NCBI GenBank assembly: GCA_016165875.1
Contig: JABBOT010000005.1
Span: forward strand, 1,638,692-1,702,691
Direction of reading: 5' to 3'
DNA: 64,000 nt
DNA from: Acanthopleura granulata
Lineage: Eukaryota > Mollusca > Polyplacophora > Chitonida > Chitonidae
A program made the translations under genes and the position numbers. Positions 1 to 12,200 of this stretch are shown piece after piece (position 1 is the first letter of the stretch; each line of letters begins with the position of its first letter). A model generated the notes under the pieces. That model was not told the origin of the DNA. It made no database searches and saw nothing but the letters and a program-made list of their open reading frames with translations.

Positions 1-1497
1 GTCAGTCAGATTGAGGTCTACCTGTCATGCCAACATGTACACGTAGTCAGTCAGATTGAGGTCTACCTGTTATGCAAACATGTACACGTAGTCAGTCAGA
101 TTGAGGTCTACCTGTCATGCCAACATGTACACGTAGTCAGTCAGATTGAGGTCTACCTGTCATGCCAACATGTACACCTGGTCAGTCAGATTGAGGTCTA
201 CCTGTCATGCCAACATGTACACGTAGTCAGTCAGATTGAGGTCTACCTGTCATGCCAACATGTACACATGGTCAGTCAGATTGAGGTCTACCTGTCATGC
301 CAACATGTACACGTAGTCAGTCGGATTGAGGTCTGCCTGTCATGCCAACATGTACACGTAGTCAGTCAGATTGAGGTCTACCTGTCATGCCAACATGTAC
401 ACCTGGTCAGTCAGATTGAGGTCTACCTGTTATGCCAACATGTACACATGGTCAGTCAGATTGAGGTCTACCTGTCATGCCAACATGTACACGTAGTCAG
501 TCAGATTGAGGTCTACCTGTCATGCCAACATGTACACCTGGTCAGTCAGATTGAGGTCTACCTGTCATGCCAACATGTACACGTAGTCAGTCAGATTGAG
601 GTCTACCTGTCATGCCAACATGTACACGTAGTCAATCAGATTGAGGTCTACCTGTCATGCCAACATGTACACGTAGTCAATCAGATTGAGGACTAACTGT
701 CATGCCAACATGTACACGTAGTCAGTCAGATTGAGGTCTACCTGTCATGCCAACATGTACACGTACTCAATCAGATTGAGGACTACCTGTCATGCCAACA
801 TGTACACGTAGTCAGTCAGATTGAGGTCTACCTGTCATGCCAACATGTACACGTAGTCAGTCAGATTGAGGTCTACCTGTCATGCCAACATGTACACGTA
901 GTCAGTCAGATTGAGGTCTACCTGTCATGCCAACATGTACACGTGGTCAGTCAGATTGAGGTCTACCTGTCATGCCAACATGTACACGTGGTCAGTCAGA
1001 TTGAGGTCTACCTGTCATGCCAACATGTACACGTAGTCAGTCAGATTGAGGTCTACCTGTCATGCCAACATGTACACGTGGTCAGTCAGATTGAGGTCTA
1101 CCTGTCATGCCAACATGTACACGTAGTCAGTCAGATTGAGATCTACCGGTCATGCCAACATGTACACACGGTCAGTCAGATTGAGGTCTACCTGTCATGC
1201 CAACATGTACACACGGTCCGTCAGATTGAGGTCTACCTGTCATGCCAACATGTACACATGGTCAGTCAGATTGAGGTCTACCTGTCATGCCAACATGTAC
1301 ACGTAGTCAGTCAGATTGAGATCTACCGGTCATGCCAACATGTACACACGGTCAGTCAGATTGAGGTCTACCTGTCATGCCAACATGTAAACGTAGTCAG
1401 TCAGATTGAGGTCTACCTGTCATGCCAACATGTACACGTAGTTAGTCAGATTGAGATCTACCGGTCATGCCAACATGTACACGTGGTCAGTCAGTCT
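1..1497. repeat. 45-bp minisatellite array (about 33 units, truncated at window start)
   Basis: Head-to-tail copies of a 45-bp unit beginning gtcagtcagattgaggtcta and ending in an ACATGT-containing segment. Units differ mainly in the last three bases (gta, gtg, ctg, atg, acg) and at a few internal sites. Because 45 is a multiple of three, open frames of 142 and 185 codons run through it (period-15 peptide with core SQIEVYLSCQHVH). These are by-products of the period; there is no sign of a gene around them. The array stops abruptly at about 1497 into A/T-rich sequence. There are no unique spacers, so it is not a CRISPR array. Confidence 0.97.
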
Positions 1498-2558
1498 TAA
1501 ATCTAGTGTATTACACATAACACAATAAAATGAAACAATAAAATTAAACTGTTATGAAAAACTTTACACAATAGTACATTCAAGCTATATTATTGTAATT
1601 AGAATCTAACTAAAGAAAAAGATAACCATCAATAATTATCAAATTGAAAACAAGCACAAACACCCACGAGAATGATATTAATCCAAGCCTTTTCTAAGAT
1701 CTACAGAACTAAAAGAATAAGGCAGAATACGAAGCTTAGTCAGGAGCTAAATTTTAAGTCATTTACCCCAGTGTTGTTCAATGCTGTATTTATTTATTTA
1801 TTCACTGACTGTTGTTTGATGCCATACTCAAGAATATTTCACATTTACAACAGTGGCCAGCATTATGGTAAGAGAAAACCAGGCTTGGATAAACCCACAA
1901 CTATCTGCAGGCAGCTGGCAGACCTACCCACGTACTCCGACGAACTCACAACAATTGCACTGGTGAGAGAATCATTGTGCTATGTTAGCCTGCAAACCAC
2001 TAGACCAACACCGTTGGATCAACAACCATGTATGGACTTCTACATGTGAATTAATACCAGAGCATGTTTCTTGGTTACTTTCAGCCAAAAGCTTTTAAAA
2101 GCTAAAGCAGTTAGTCTCTGGTCGAATGAGTGTTATCCAATGAACATACTGAGTATAGTAAGTAGGATCGATAGTTATAATTACATGTATAAGGCAATGC
2201 ATACAGAAAACCTGAACAAACAAGACCAAGCATACAAAAATAAAAGACAGAAAGAAAAGTTAAGCAAAAGCAGCAAACTACAATCACATGGTGAAGCAAG
2301 ATTTGCAAGCTGATGCTGATTGTCTTTCACACTGCCAAAACTAAGAATGCTAATTCTACTAGTTTGGAAAGAAATAACATATTATTCAAAACACCAACCC
2401 TTTCTCAAGTTCAGACTTGGTACAGTTTTGAAGATAATTGCTGAAAAAAATTTGCAAAAGCATATATTTACATACAGTCTCATAAAAGGCTTTACATCGG
2501 TAATACACGATACTCAAGGGACTGGTCTATCAGTGTGTTTTCGGCACTTTAATACTGA
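1498..2558. other. A/T-rich non-coding stretch with one SINE
   Basis: Apart from the SINE at about 1785-2000 I see nothing supported. Short open frames on both strands lack splice context or recognisable motifs. Confidence 0.5.
1785..2000 (-). mobile_element. tRNA-derived SINE (family A), diverged copy
   Basis: On the plus strand it starts with tttatttattta, then 'gccatactcaagaatatttcac', 'ggccagcattatggt', 'acccacaactatctgcaggcagctggcagacctacccacgtac' and ends near 'gcactggtgagaga'. This is the reverse complement of the family A consensus that recurs at least nine times here, so the element is on the minus strand. The tRNA-like head is lost or unrecognisable. Confidence 0.8.
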
Positions 2559-3027
2559 TCACAGATATTTCCATAAATGGATTGACAGGTTTGTGTTTTC
2601 TTTCCTAATTTCAAGTTCAGTCCTGCATGAGAGCTCAACAAGTTTATTTTTCGCAATCTTGCTTGTACACATCTTCTGGTAGCAGAAATTCCTGAAAATT
2701 TACCACTGTCATGTTCCTGTCAAAGTAACACTGTATCCTTATTCTTGAATGTTTTGGATACATATATGCATGTACATGTTTTCATGCCATTTAACTTGTT
2801 CACATTCCAAACAAGCTTGGGCAGACAGGGTGAAGCAAAAGCACTTTGTTTCACCCTCACTTTCTTCCCAAACATGCTGATAGGTGAAATGAATATGCTG
2901 ACAGCACTACAAACTCCTCCCTGCAAACTGTTTCATCCAATGTAATAATTTTCCATCTCGTATTCTCTTGGAAATATCAGTGCAAGAAATGCAACAAATA
3001 CTCACTCTGTCTGGTTAATGACAACAC
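2559..3027 (-). CDS. Candidate 3' exons of the WDR93-like gene (weak)
   Basis: Three candidate minus-strand exons continue the phase of the last secure WDR93 exon, which ends one base into a codon at 3256. They are 3006-3027 (22 nt, acceptor TATAG, donor GTGAGT), 2861-2920 (60 nt, acceptor TTTGCAG, donor GTGAGG, reading EEFVVLSAYSFHLSACLGRK) and 2559-2691 (acceptor TTTTCAG, ending in TGA). The phases join without a stop. The 22-nt exon has a poor pyrimidine tract, and the resulting protein (about 420 aa) would be much shorter than human WDR93 (686 aa from memory). The true 3' end may instead lie left of the window, beyond the 45-bp array. Only the 60-nt exon looks convincing. Confidence 0.3.
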
Positions 3028-3255
3028 CTATACATCTATTTTGCACCTGGCTGAGCTTTATCAGTAATAAAAACATAATGCCATCCATGTACATGTATCA
3101 GCATGCAAAGAGGTATGCAGGATGATGTCATCTTTGACAAGGTTAAAATCATGAAAGGTGAGAGTGCCAGATTGTTGAAGCACCTGATCAGTACCAATAA
3201 CGCAAGGTGTTACATGTGGTTACAGGTGCACTTTTCTTGATCAGAAATATCTTAC

Positions 3256-6200
3256 CTGGAGGATCTACAGGGGGTTTCACCTTCAGCACAACTGTGGGCT
3301 GCGAGAATCTGATGGAACCCTCTGCAATACCCACATTGGAGGGAGCAGCATTAATGCCATCAGGTTGCAATTGCTGACAACAAAACAACAGTGTGTTAAG
3401 ACAAAACAGTGTGTCAATACAGAACAACAGTTCATCACTACAAAACAAGTGTATCAATACAAAACAATTGTGTATCAATACAAAACAACAGTGTATCAAC
3501 AGAAAACATTTGTATTAATACATATACATGTAAAAGTCACCAAAACCATGAAAAAAAAAAACAAAACCATATTTCAAAAAGGACAAGATAATAAAATACC
3601 ATCCACAGGGCAAGAAAGGTACCAGGAATCCTGTCAAAGCTATCCTTTTTGGCTTGGATCAGATCCTCTTTGATGCAACTAACAGCATGTTATAAAACAA
3701 CACTAATATGTCAGTTACTTGTATGTGCCCTCACAATTATACAACATTCTGTTTCTTAGCACACATGTACCTGTAGATAAATGGCTTTTCCCAGAGTAAC
3801 CCCTACATGTATAACTGAATATTATATACCATCTTACATATTTACACAACCAGGCTACATTTAACTTCGGTTAATGAATCTAACTATATCTAGAGTACAA
3901 AAATGTGAAATGTTTATGTTAGCTACACTAGTCTGTACCATCAAATACATGTGCCGGTGTATGAGAGTACACCTCTGCAGTTTCCTTCAGGTCTGCTCCC
4001 AGGAATTACAATGAATTCCAGCCATATTTACAAAGACATGTATGTTTTATGTATATACAAGCCATGTATAACTATTGTCTGGCCAGGCTGTTGCTGCAGT
4101 GCTGTATTTAACGTAAAGACTTCCAATTTAGAAGCCTAAGGACATAATAGCCTACTTTTGGTGCTTGAACAATCTCAGTATGGCAACCAGCCCAAGCCTA
4201 GCAATATCTCAAACCAGCAAAGAGCAAATGTCCAATGACACCTTAATAAGGCACCAAAAGATATAAACAGTGTCAGCAGAGTTGTTTTATTTCATCAAGA
4301 ATATCAGGCCTTCACTAACAGACTTTATTGTCATGACTTAATGCATGTACCAGTACCAGAGTCATTTCAAAGCTTAGATGATGGAGTGGAAACCAGCACA
4401 AGCCTAGCAATACCTCAATAAGGCCACCAGCGTAAGCCTAGTGATACCTCAATATGGCCACCAGCACAAGAACAGCTATTCCTCAATATGGCCACCAACG
4501 CAAGCATAGTGATACCTCAATATGGCAACCTGCACAAGCCTAGTGATACCTCAATATGGCCACCAGCACAAGCCTAGCAATACCTCAATATGGCCACCAG
4601 CGTAAGCCTAGTGATACCTCAATATGGCCACCAGCACAAGAACAGCTATTCCTCAATATGGCCACCAACGCAAGCATAGTGATACCTCAATATGGCAACC
4701 TGCACAAGCCTAGTGATACCTCAATATGGCAACCTGCACAAGCCTAGTGATACCTCAATATGGCAACCAGCACAACCTTAAAGATACGTCAATATAATGG
4801 CAACCAGTACAAGCCTAGCAATACCTCAATATGGCCACCAGCACAAGCCTAGTGATACCTCAATATGGCCACCAGCGCAAGCCAAGTGGTAACTCAATAT
4901 GGCCACCAGGGCAAGCCTAGTGATACCTCAACATGGCTACCAGCACAAGCCTAGCAATACCTCAACATGGCCACTAGCACAAGCCTAGCAACACCTCAAT
5001 ATGGCAACCGACACAAGCCTAGTGATAACTCACTATGGCAACCACCACAAGACCAGATATACATCAAAATGGCAACCAGAACAAGCCCAGAGATACATCA
5101 ATATGGCAACCAGCACAGTCTAGCAATGCCTCAATATGGCCACCAGCACAAGCCTTGCAATACCTCAATATGGTCACCAGCACAAGTCTAGCAATACCTC
5201 AATATGGTCACCAGCACAAGTCTAGCAATACCTCGATATGGCAACCAGCACAAGTCTAGCAATACCTCAACATGGCAACCAGCACAAGCCTTGTGATACC
5301 TCAATATGGCAACAAGCACAACCTAGCAATACCTCAATATGGCCACCGACACAACCTTAAAGATATTAGAGATATTTTGTTTCATTAGACATGCCAAGCC
5401 TTGACTAACACATGCTAATTCTTCTAATTTTTGGGACACCTGATCTGCCCTTTTTATTTGTTTATTTTATTGGGGTTTTATGCTATACTCAAGAATATTT
5501 CACCAATAAGACGGCAGCCAGCATTACGGTGGAAGGAAACACAGCAGAGGCCACTGGAAACCCACGATCATCCGCAGGTTGCTGGCAGACGTTCCCAGTT
5601 ATGGCAGGAGATGAAGCCAGCTGAGCCCACAGTGACTGCATTGGTGGAAGGCTTCTGTATCATTATGCTGCGCTGGCAGGTGATCCACGGAGGCACCCTG
5701 CCCTTTTTATCTGACACTCACATAATGCTAACAGGCATACGTTCTTTTTTCATGCCATGGTTAGGCATTCTAATGATCAACATACAGTATCCCTGTCTTT
5801 AAAAACAGAACTGGAAGGCAAATGTAATATTCTGCTCTCTGCAGGACTAATATCTGTCCCACTAATTAGAAGAATTCAGGTACATGTACCTTAATGTCAT
5901 GATATCTGTCCCACTAATTAGAAGAATTCAGGTACATGTACCTTAATGCCATGATATCTGTCCCACTAATTAGAAGAATTCAGGTACATGTACCTTAATG
6001 TCAAGATATCTGTCCCACTAATTAGAAGAATTCAGGTACATGTACCTTAATGTCATGACTACATACATGTACCAGTAGGAACCTAAAATCCATTTAAACC
6101 TCAAATGATGGATAAGAAAACTACACCGCAGATGTCAAGGCAGACACAAACACACATACCACCTACACAGAGCTACAACATATGTGGATAATCTCTCCAC

Positions 6201-9200
6201 TGATACATCCACGCACGTGTATACTGGTGATAAAATAAAAAAAAATGAATGAAATCAATTTATTGCATGGTTATACTACACTATTTTGTAGCAAAACACT
6301 GGTTAGTATCTGAGAAATATGTACTACATTCCAAACTACAAAGTGTATGCCCTCTACGCAAACTTCAGCTGCTATATGCCACTGTTATGAGTGGATGTAT
6401 ACTTTGGCAGGATATGATCCGCTATATCTACGTGATATACAGCACCTATGCAATCAGTGGCAAAAGATACCTCATTATTTGGTGTCTGTAAAAAAGAATG
6501 AATAAATGAAGTTTTATCACATTTATACTATTCAATCATTTTGCAAAATAAAATGAAGTCGTCAACCGTCAACTGTAGACCTGTTGACAGCAGCATGTAG
6601 GCATATCAATATTACTACTTTGCCAGAAGTCTGTTCACCCACCCCTCCCCTCTCCCGAATACAGGTAAGTACTTCTCGTCATGCTTGACTATGAATCCTA
6701 CGCCTTAATGTGGTGACAACATACCTTTTATTGACACTTAATTAAACAGTTCTAAGTAATCTTACAGAGATTTGCCCACACGCACGACATGTGAAATCCC
6801 CACTGATGCCACAGTAGTAAAAAGTGTAACTCCTAATAAAACTACTTCTCTATTTAAATCAAGGGCATTCAACACGGAGATGAACTTATTCATTAGTTAA
6901 TGAACAAAAATTTATTTGTTTTATAATGTAGTTCACATGCAAAACCAAAAAGGTAAAATAACACAATCATCATGCTTACTGATCTTCTCTTGGTGCTGGG
7001 AGACGTTAGGCCCAGTGAGTTAAGCTGAGAAAAGAAGAGTTACTGTTAAGAGGATTTACACATACCAAGTATCTTGGGTTTATATATGTTCTCGCCATGT
7101 TATTGCTGAAATATTGCTGACATGGAGTTGAGCCATAACCATTCATTCATTTACATACATACTGTGTGTGGTCCTGATTTACAATCTACAGGCGTTAAAT
7201 GTTCACATATTTTCAACATATTACTGTATAGAAAAAACGTTAAAACAGATACAACATTCTCTACCCAGAAAACAGAAGTCCACAAATCTGTTATCTTTAG
7301 TGTATATCTGAGTGAGTCATGGAAAGTTGAAAATTTTGTCTGTATTCTTGAATTTAATTTAGATTTAATACACGAACTACTGGCAAAAGTAACTTGGTAA
7401 CAAATAAAATTCTATAACTTCTATGCTCAATGTCTTCCACAATCTGACAGCATTGAGTGAAATTATGTTCCCACATCATGGTATGTCCAACCAAAGCTAT
7501 TGAAATACAGCATGAGAAAGCCAACACATTTAACATTTCAACACAGCCAGTAAATGTACAAGGCAGGATACTTAAAGCTGCAAAACAGCAACCATGGCAT
7601 GCATAAAGCACAGAATGAAATATGACATATATCCAACTGACAAATGTATAGGGAGAGAGATTTGAACTTGATCTCCAAAACAGTTTGCATTAGCCTAATT
7701 AGCTTCCAGTTTGCTCATATATGATGACCTGTTCTTCATTACACATGTATAATTGTTAGGGACAAGATTTCAAAAGATTAATTGATTCAAAAGAACACAA
7801 GGGGTATTACGGGTATATTATTTTTCACTTAGACTAGAGTAGGTGTAATGAAAATTGTTATAGTCACATCGATATTGTCTACATTTGATTAAATTCAGCT
7901 AAATGTACGTACCAGTATCCATGCATGAATAACTACATTAGCAGCTGATGTACACAACACAAATTGTTGCTGAGTAAACATTTGCTGCATAACGATTAAT
8001 CTAAATACTGCCTAATGAACACAAAGAGAAGCACCAGAACATAAGAGCTTACGTCTGAGCCTTTTGCTGACCTGGTTCTACCTTTAGGCTGATGAAAAAC
8101 AAAGATTACAACATTTGTATTTCATGAAACCATTAAGATTTTTTTTTCCAACCACATGGCATGAAATAGTCACATAAAAACCTCACTAACATGGAGGTAA
8201 AATACGAAATGTAACAAAATAAAAACAATTAAAATCTACAACTATCACCCATGATATCAGATAATCGAAATCATCAAAGAGCTCCTAACAAAACATGATA
8301 ATATCTGCGAACAAAACATTATATCCTTCCTCCAGTACTCACGTCATCACTAATGATAATTTTTAGTAAAATTAAAGTTTCCCTAACCAAAAAATAAATA
8401 AATAAATAAAACTATACATCACTAATTTCACTGAACCATTTAGTTAAAGTAAATAAACATAATATTTTTCAACATTTTTGACAAACTTAATTTTGAACAT
8501 GAGCTGTCCTTCACTTTAAGAACCATTCAGTAATGCAGGAGGTAGGGTTGTACTAAAATATATGTATGCTGTATGCCTACATGCTAAACAAGCCAAACTA
8601 AAAGCATACTTCAGCTATGACAGACAACTTTTACCACTTTTTTCTAGGTATAATCCACATCACACTACCAGCAAATCTATGGACTTGTAGTTTATCACAA
8701 AATTTATTTCTGAAACTTGGACCAAATATATGTATTATGTATCACTATGATTGAAGGAAATCTCTCACAAAGCTTGATGAGCACATTTACGTAGGCATAT
8801 GTCCATGCCTTTAGCGGGCTTCACTCGATCTTTAAGCTGAAATAACTCTGAGTTATCATGTTTTCTTTTTCTCAAACAGAAGCAACAATAAATAATAACA
8901 TAAAACCCCCCACTAACATGGACGCAAAATCTTAAAAGTAACAAAATAAAAACAGAATTTAAATGGTGATAAACCAAACAACCAAAGACCTCAAAATAAA
9001 GCATCAATATGTCTGCCAGCCAGAAATGTTATCTTCCTTTCAGCACTTATGTAATCATGGTAAAACACCTATAAATACAGGGAATTAGCTTTTCAAAAAA
9101 TGTACTGAAAACCCATATCATTAGCTTCACAAATCAAGATTCATTCAGCAAAGCATCTGTAAAGCCAAGATGAAAGCAAACTTTAGCTACCACCCATTTT

Positions 9201-12200
9201 AATTCTACAAAATTCTCTAGACACATTCTAAATCACAGACAAAAAACAAATTAGAAGTCAATAACATGAGCCATTCCAAAAGTCCACACAGAAAGAATTC
9301 AACCTGATTTTGCGGCAATGTATATATCATGTTGTCTCTAAAGAGCAGTTAACAATAAAACTTGCACATGGTCTGGGTCAGTTTGTCAATCACTGATGCC
9401 AGATTACAATGATGTCAGAGCTTTGAAGCACCAGTCCTGTTGCAGGCCTACAAGTACATGTACTTTACACTTTTCAGGGTTTTTTTACCAGACTGTCCAA
9501 AAGAGAAGCAGGGAATAGAAGATGGTATGGAATGTTTCACATGTAGCACGTAGTATTAACTGACAACTCATCTGGAAATGTTATGATACGGAATCTGCAC
9601 GTGACATCCCAGGTTCCATAGACTTTTGGTAAAGCTCAACAAATGACCATCAATTAAATTAAAAGAACTAGAAGCACCAGGCTTACACTCCGTTTGGTGG
9701 GCGACTTGTTTCTACTTCGGGGCTAACGGTAATGAAAAATATGTTAAATTTAACATTCATGGGGCTGACAAAGTATCTGTGCAACTGATTGCATGGCAAC
9801 AAACATGTTTTATGTCTTCATACATGCAAGAAGTTCACAGCTGCAAAAAGCCACAGTCATGGCTACACTATTGTACTGCTGTGGAAGAACTGATCAATAT
9901 CACTAGAAATGACCAGCACTATTTATACATGAGCAGGTATGTGCAACCTGTTTGAGCAGGGCCAACACACATGTCCAGGTGAATAGCAGAAACCAATCAA
10001 CTTAACTTAGAAGTAAGTTCTTTCAAAAACCATTTACACTTTGCTTATGTTGTCCTTCAGTCAAATGAATCAGCATATCACACACCAGCTAAACATTTAT
10101 GTGAGGTGGCTGGGGAAAACACATATTTAAGGCACACACAGAAATTAGACAAATTAGATTTATTTACTTATTTGATTGCTGATTAATGCCACAGTGAAGA
10201 ATTTTTCACTGATTTATGATGGCGGTTAGTTTTGTGGGTGAAGGAAACTGCTACACAAACCAGGTCCTCACTGATTCAGGTGCCGACCTAATCACCTGTG
10301 ACAGGTCTCTCACCAATGAGTCATCAGTTTACAAATAATGAAGATAATTTTTGATAAAAGCTGTCCTGACTTTCACCTCCCATAGAATAAGATAATTACA
10401 TAAAAGCTAAGCTTTCTTGTTGTCCAACTTCTGCACTTTGTGGGAAGAAAACAGCCAAATTATAGAACAAAACAACACTAAAATATGTGATGAAAACAGG
10501 GTAGGCCTACATGGGAATTAGGGCAAATATCAACAACAACACGACTCACCCTAGGGGATCTTGCACTGGGGTTGTCTGGGTCCTCGGAGATTTCCACAGT
10601 GATGGAGGGGCTCTCTGCTCGTCCCTGCTGCAACACGTGCAGGCCACAAACTATTACACAAATGACCCATCACTTGTTTTCATCAGAAGCTATCCAGTAT
10701 TATTATGCACTTGTAGGCTAAATCACATTTATTCTAATAACCAAGGGTCAGAGATTAAGTCATGAAATTTGTAACATACAGAAATTAATACACACACAAA
10801 GTATTAAACATTGGTAGAACATCCCCACCTCCATTCACATTACTGTGCCCTGTCTATGAACAACTTGGGATACACTGTACCGTCCCCTAAGGTTTACCTT
10901 AACATTGCCTTTACTGTTATTGGATGCTGACATCAACACTTGGGGAAGGAGACAAGATCCTGCTTTACTTTGTACAGTCAAACTATCATCTTCGTGTCCT
11001 GTTAGGGCGATATTTGGTATTTATCAGATATGACTTATGGACATTATCAAACCTGTGCTGCCTGAGGCTTATCTAATTGTGGATTGGAGGGCAGTTTCTT
11101 TGGTGCCAAACTCTCCAGCTCTTTGACCCACGCATCTTTTGGCAAACGATGAACCTCTAGCCATAAGTCTGCTGAACCTGGAACTGCAAGAGACAGGCAT
11201 TTACAGAAAAGTTCTAGACTGAAAAGCTTAATTGAGAACTGGTACATTCGGGTATCTTAAACACAAATAAACGTGACAGCGTGGATTAAAATTATGCAAC
11301 TATTATGCCATGGCCAGTTGTGGCTGACATGTCCCCATTCCCTCACAACCAACAGCCATGAGTTTAAAGCATCTGATGTTCCAATGTAAGACAGTAAAGT
11401 TAACAAAAGTTTCAGTAATTTGGAACAAGGAGACAAGAACACACTTCTTTGAAAACAGTGGCTGAATAACATTTGGAGACCTGGAAGATGAAAATCTGTA
11501 CACACATGTATAGTGACAGCATGATGTCATGCATTTTGGGTCTAATGGTATCTACAGCTTTGAGTGAGTTGGCTTGACATATGGGGAGTATTTTTTTCTT
11601 CTGGCATGTACAATGGGACTTTGAATACAAAACTGTGGTCTCAAGGGCAAAATTTTTGTAGTAGCTTTCAGCAAGTTGTAATAGAATTTAGCACCTGAAC
11701 AGATCACATCAAACAAAATACCTCCCCTCTGACATCTGTTGACATAGGGACACATTGTGCTTACTTTCCAAGACAACTCCAGCATAGTCTCCTGCTTGAG
11801 ATGATTCACACTGGCTGGCAATAACCTTACTCGCAGTACTGTCCTGTAAAATGGGAGACAATGTAATTACTGTATGTGTAAACTGTTGGGATTGGTATGG
11901 GGGGAGAGGGGTGGGGGAGGAACACCATTATGTTGGAAAAGGAAACATAAATATTTTTCTAAATGCATACTTTACATTAGTGCATAATTGTGAAAACAGT
12001 CCATTATAATGTTCATCATCACGTCACAGGTGACAAACACTCTCAAGAAAGCTTCTCTTGTGAGATGTAAGGTTGTCATGTCAGCAGGTGGAGTAAATCT
12101 GAGTGCTGTGCATGGTGCAAACCACAGTCCAGCGGTAACTAATTCTGGAACTTAAAATTTTGAAATTTAATTATTTTTCATACATCGCAAGCAGATTTTC

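Noticed and set aside
268..1500. Period-15 repeat proteins from the 45-bp array
   Set aside because: Same reason: the period is a multiple of three. Frames start and stop where units mutate, with no gene structure.
2640..2691. Terminal WDR93 peptide EFLLPEDVYKQDCEK
   Set aside because: It reads well but is in phase 0, while the preceding candidate exons end in phase 2 and the last secure exon in phase 1. No bridging exon was found.
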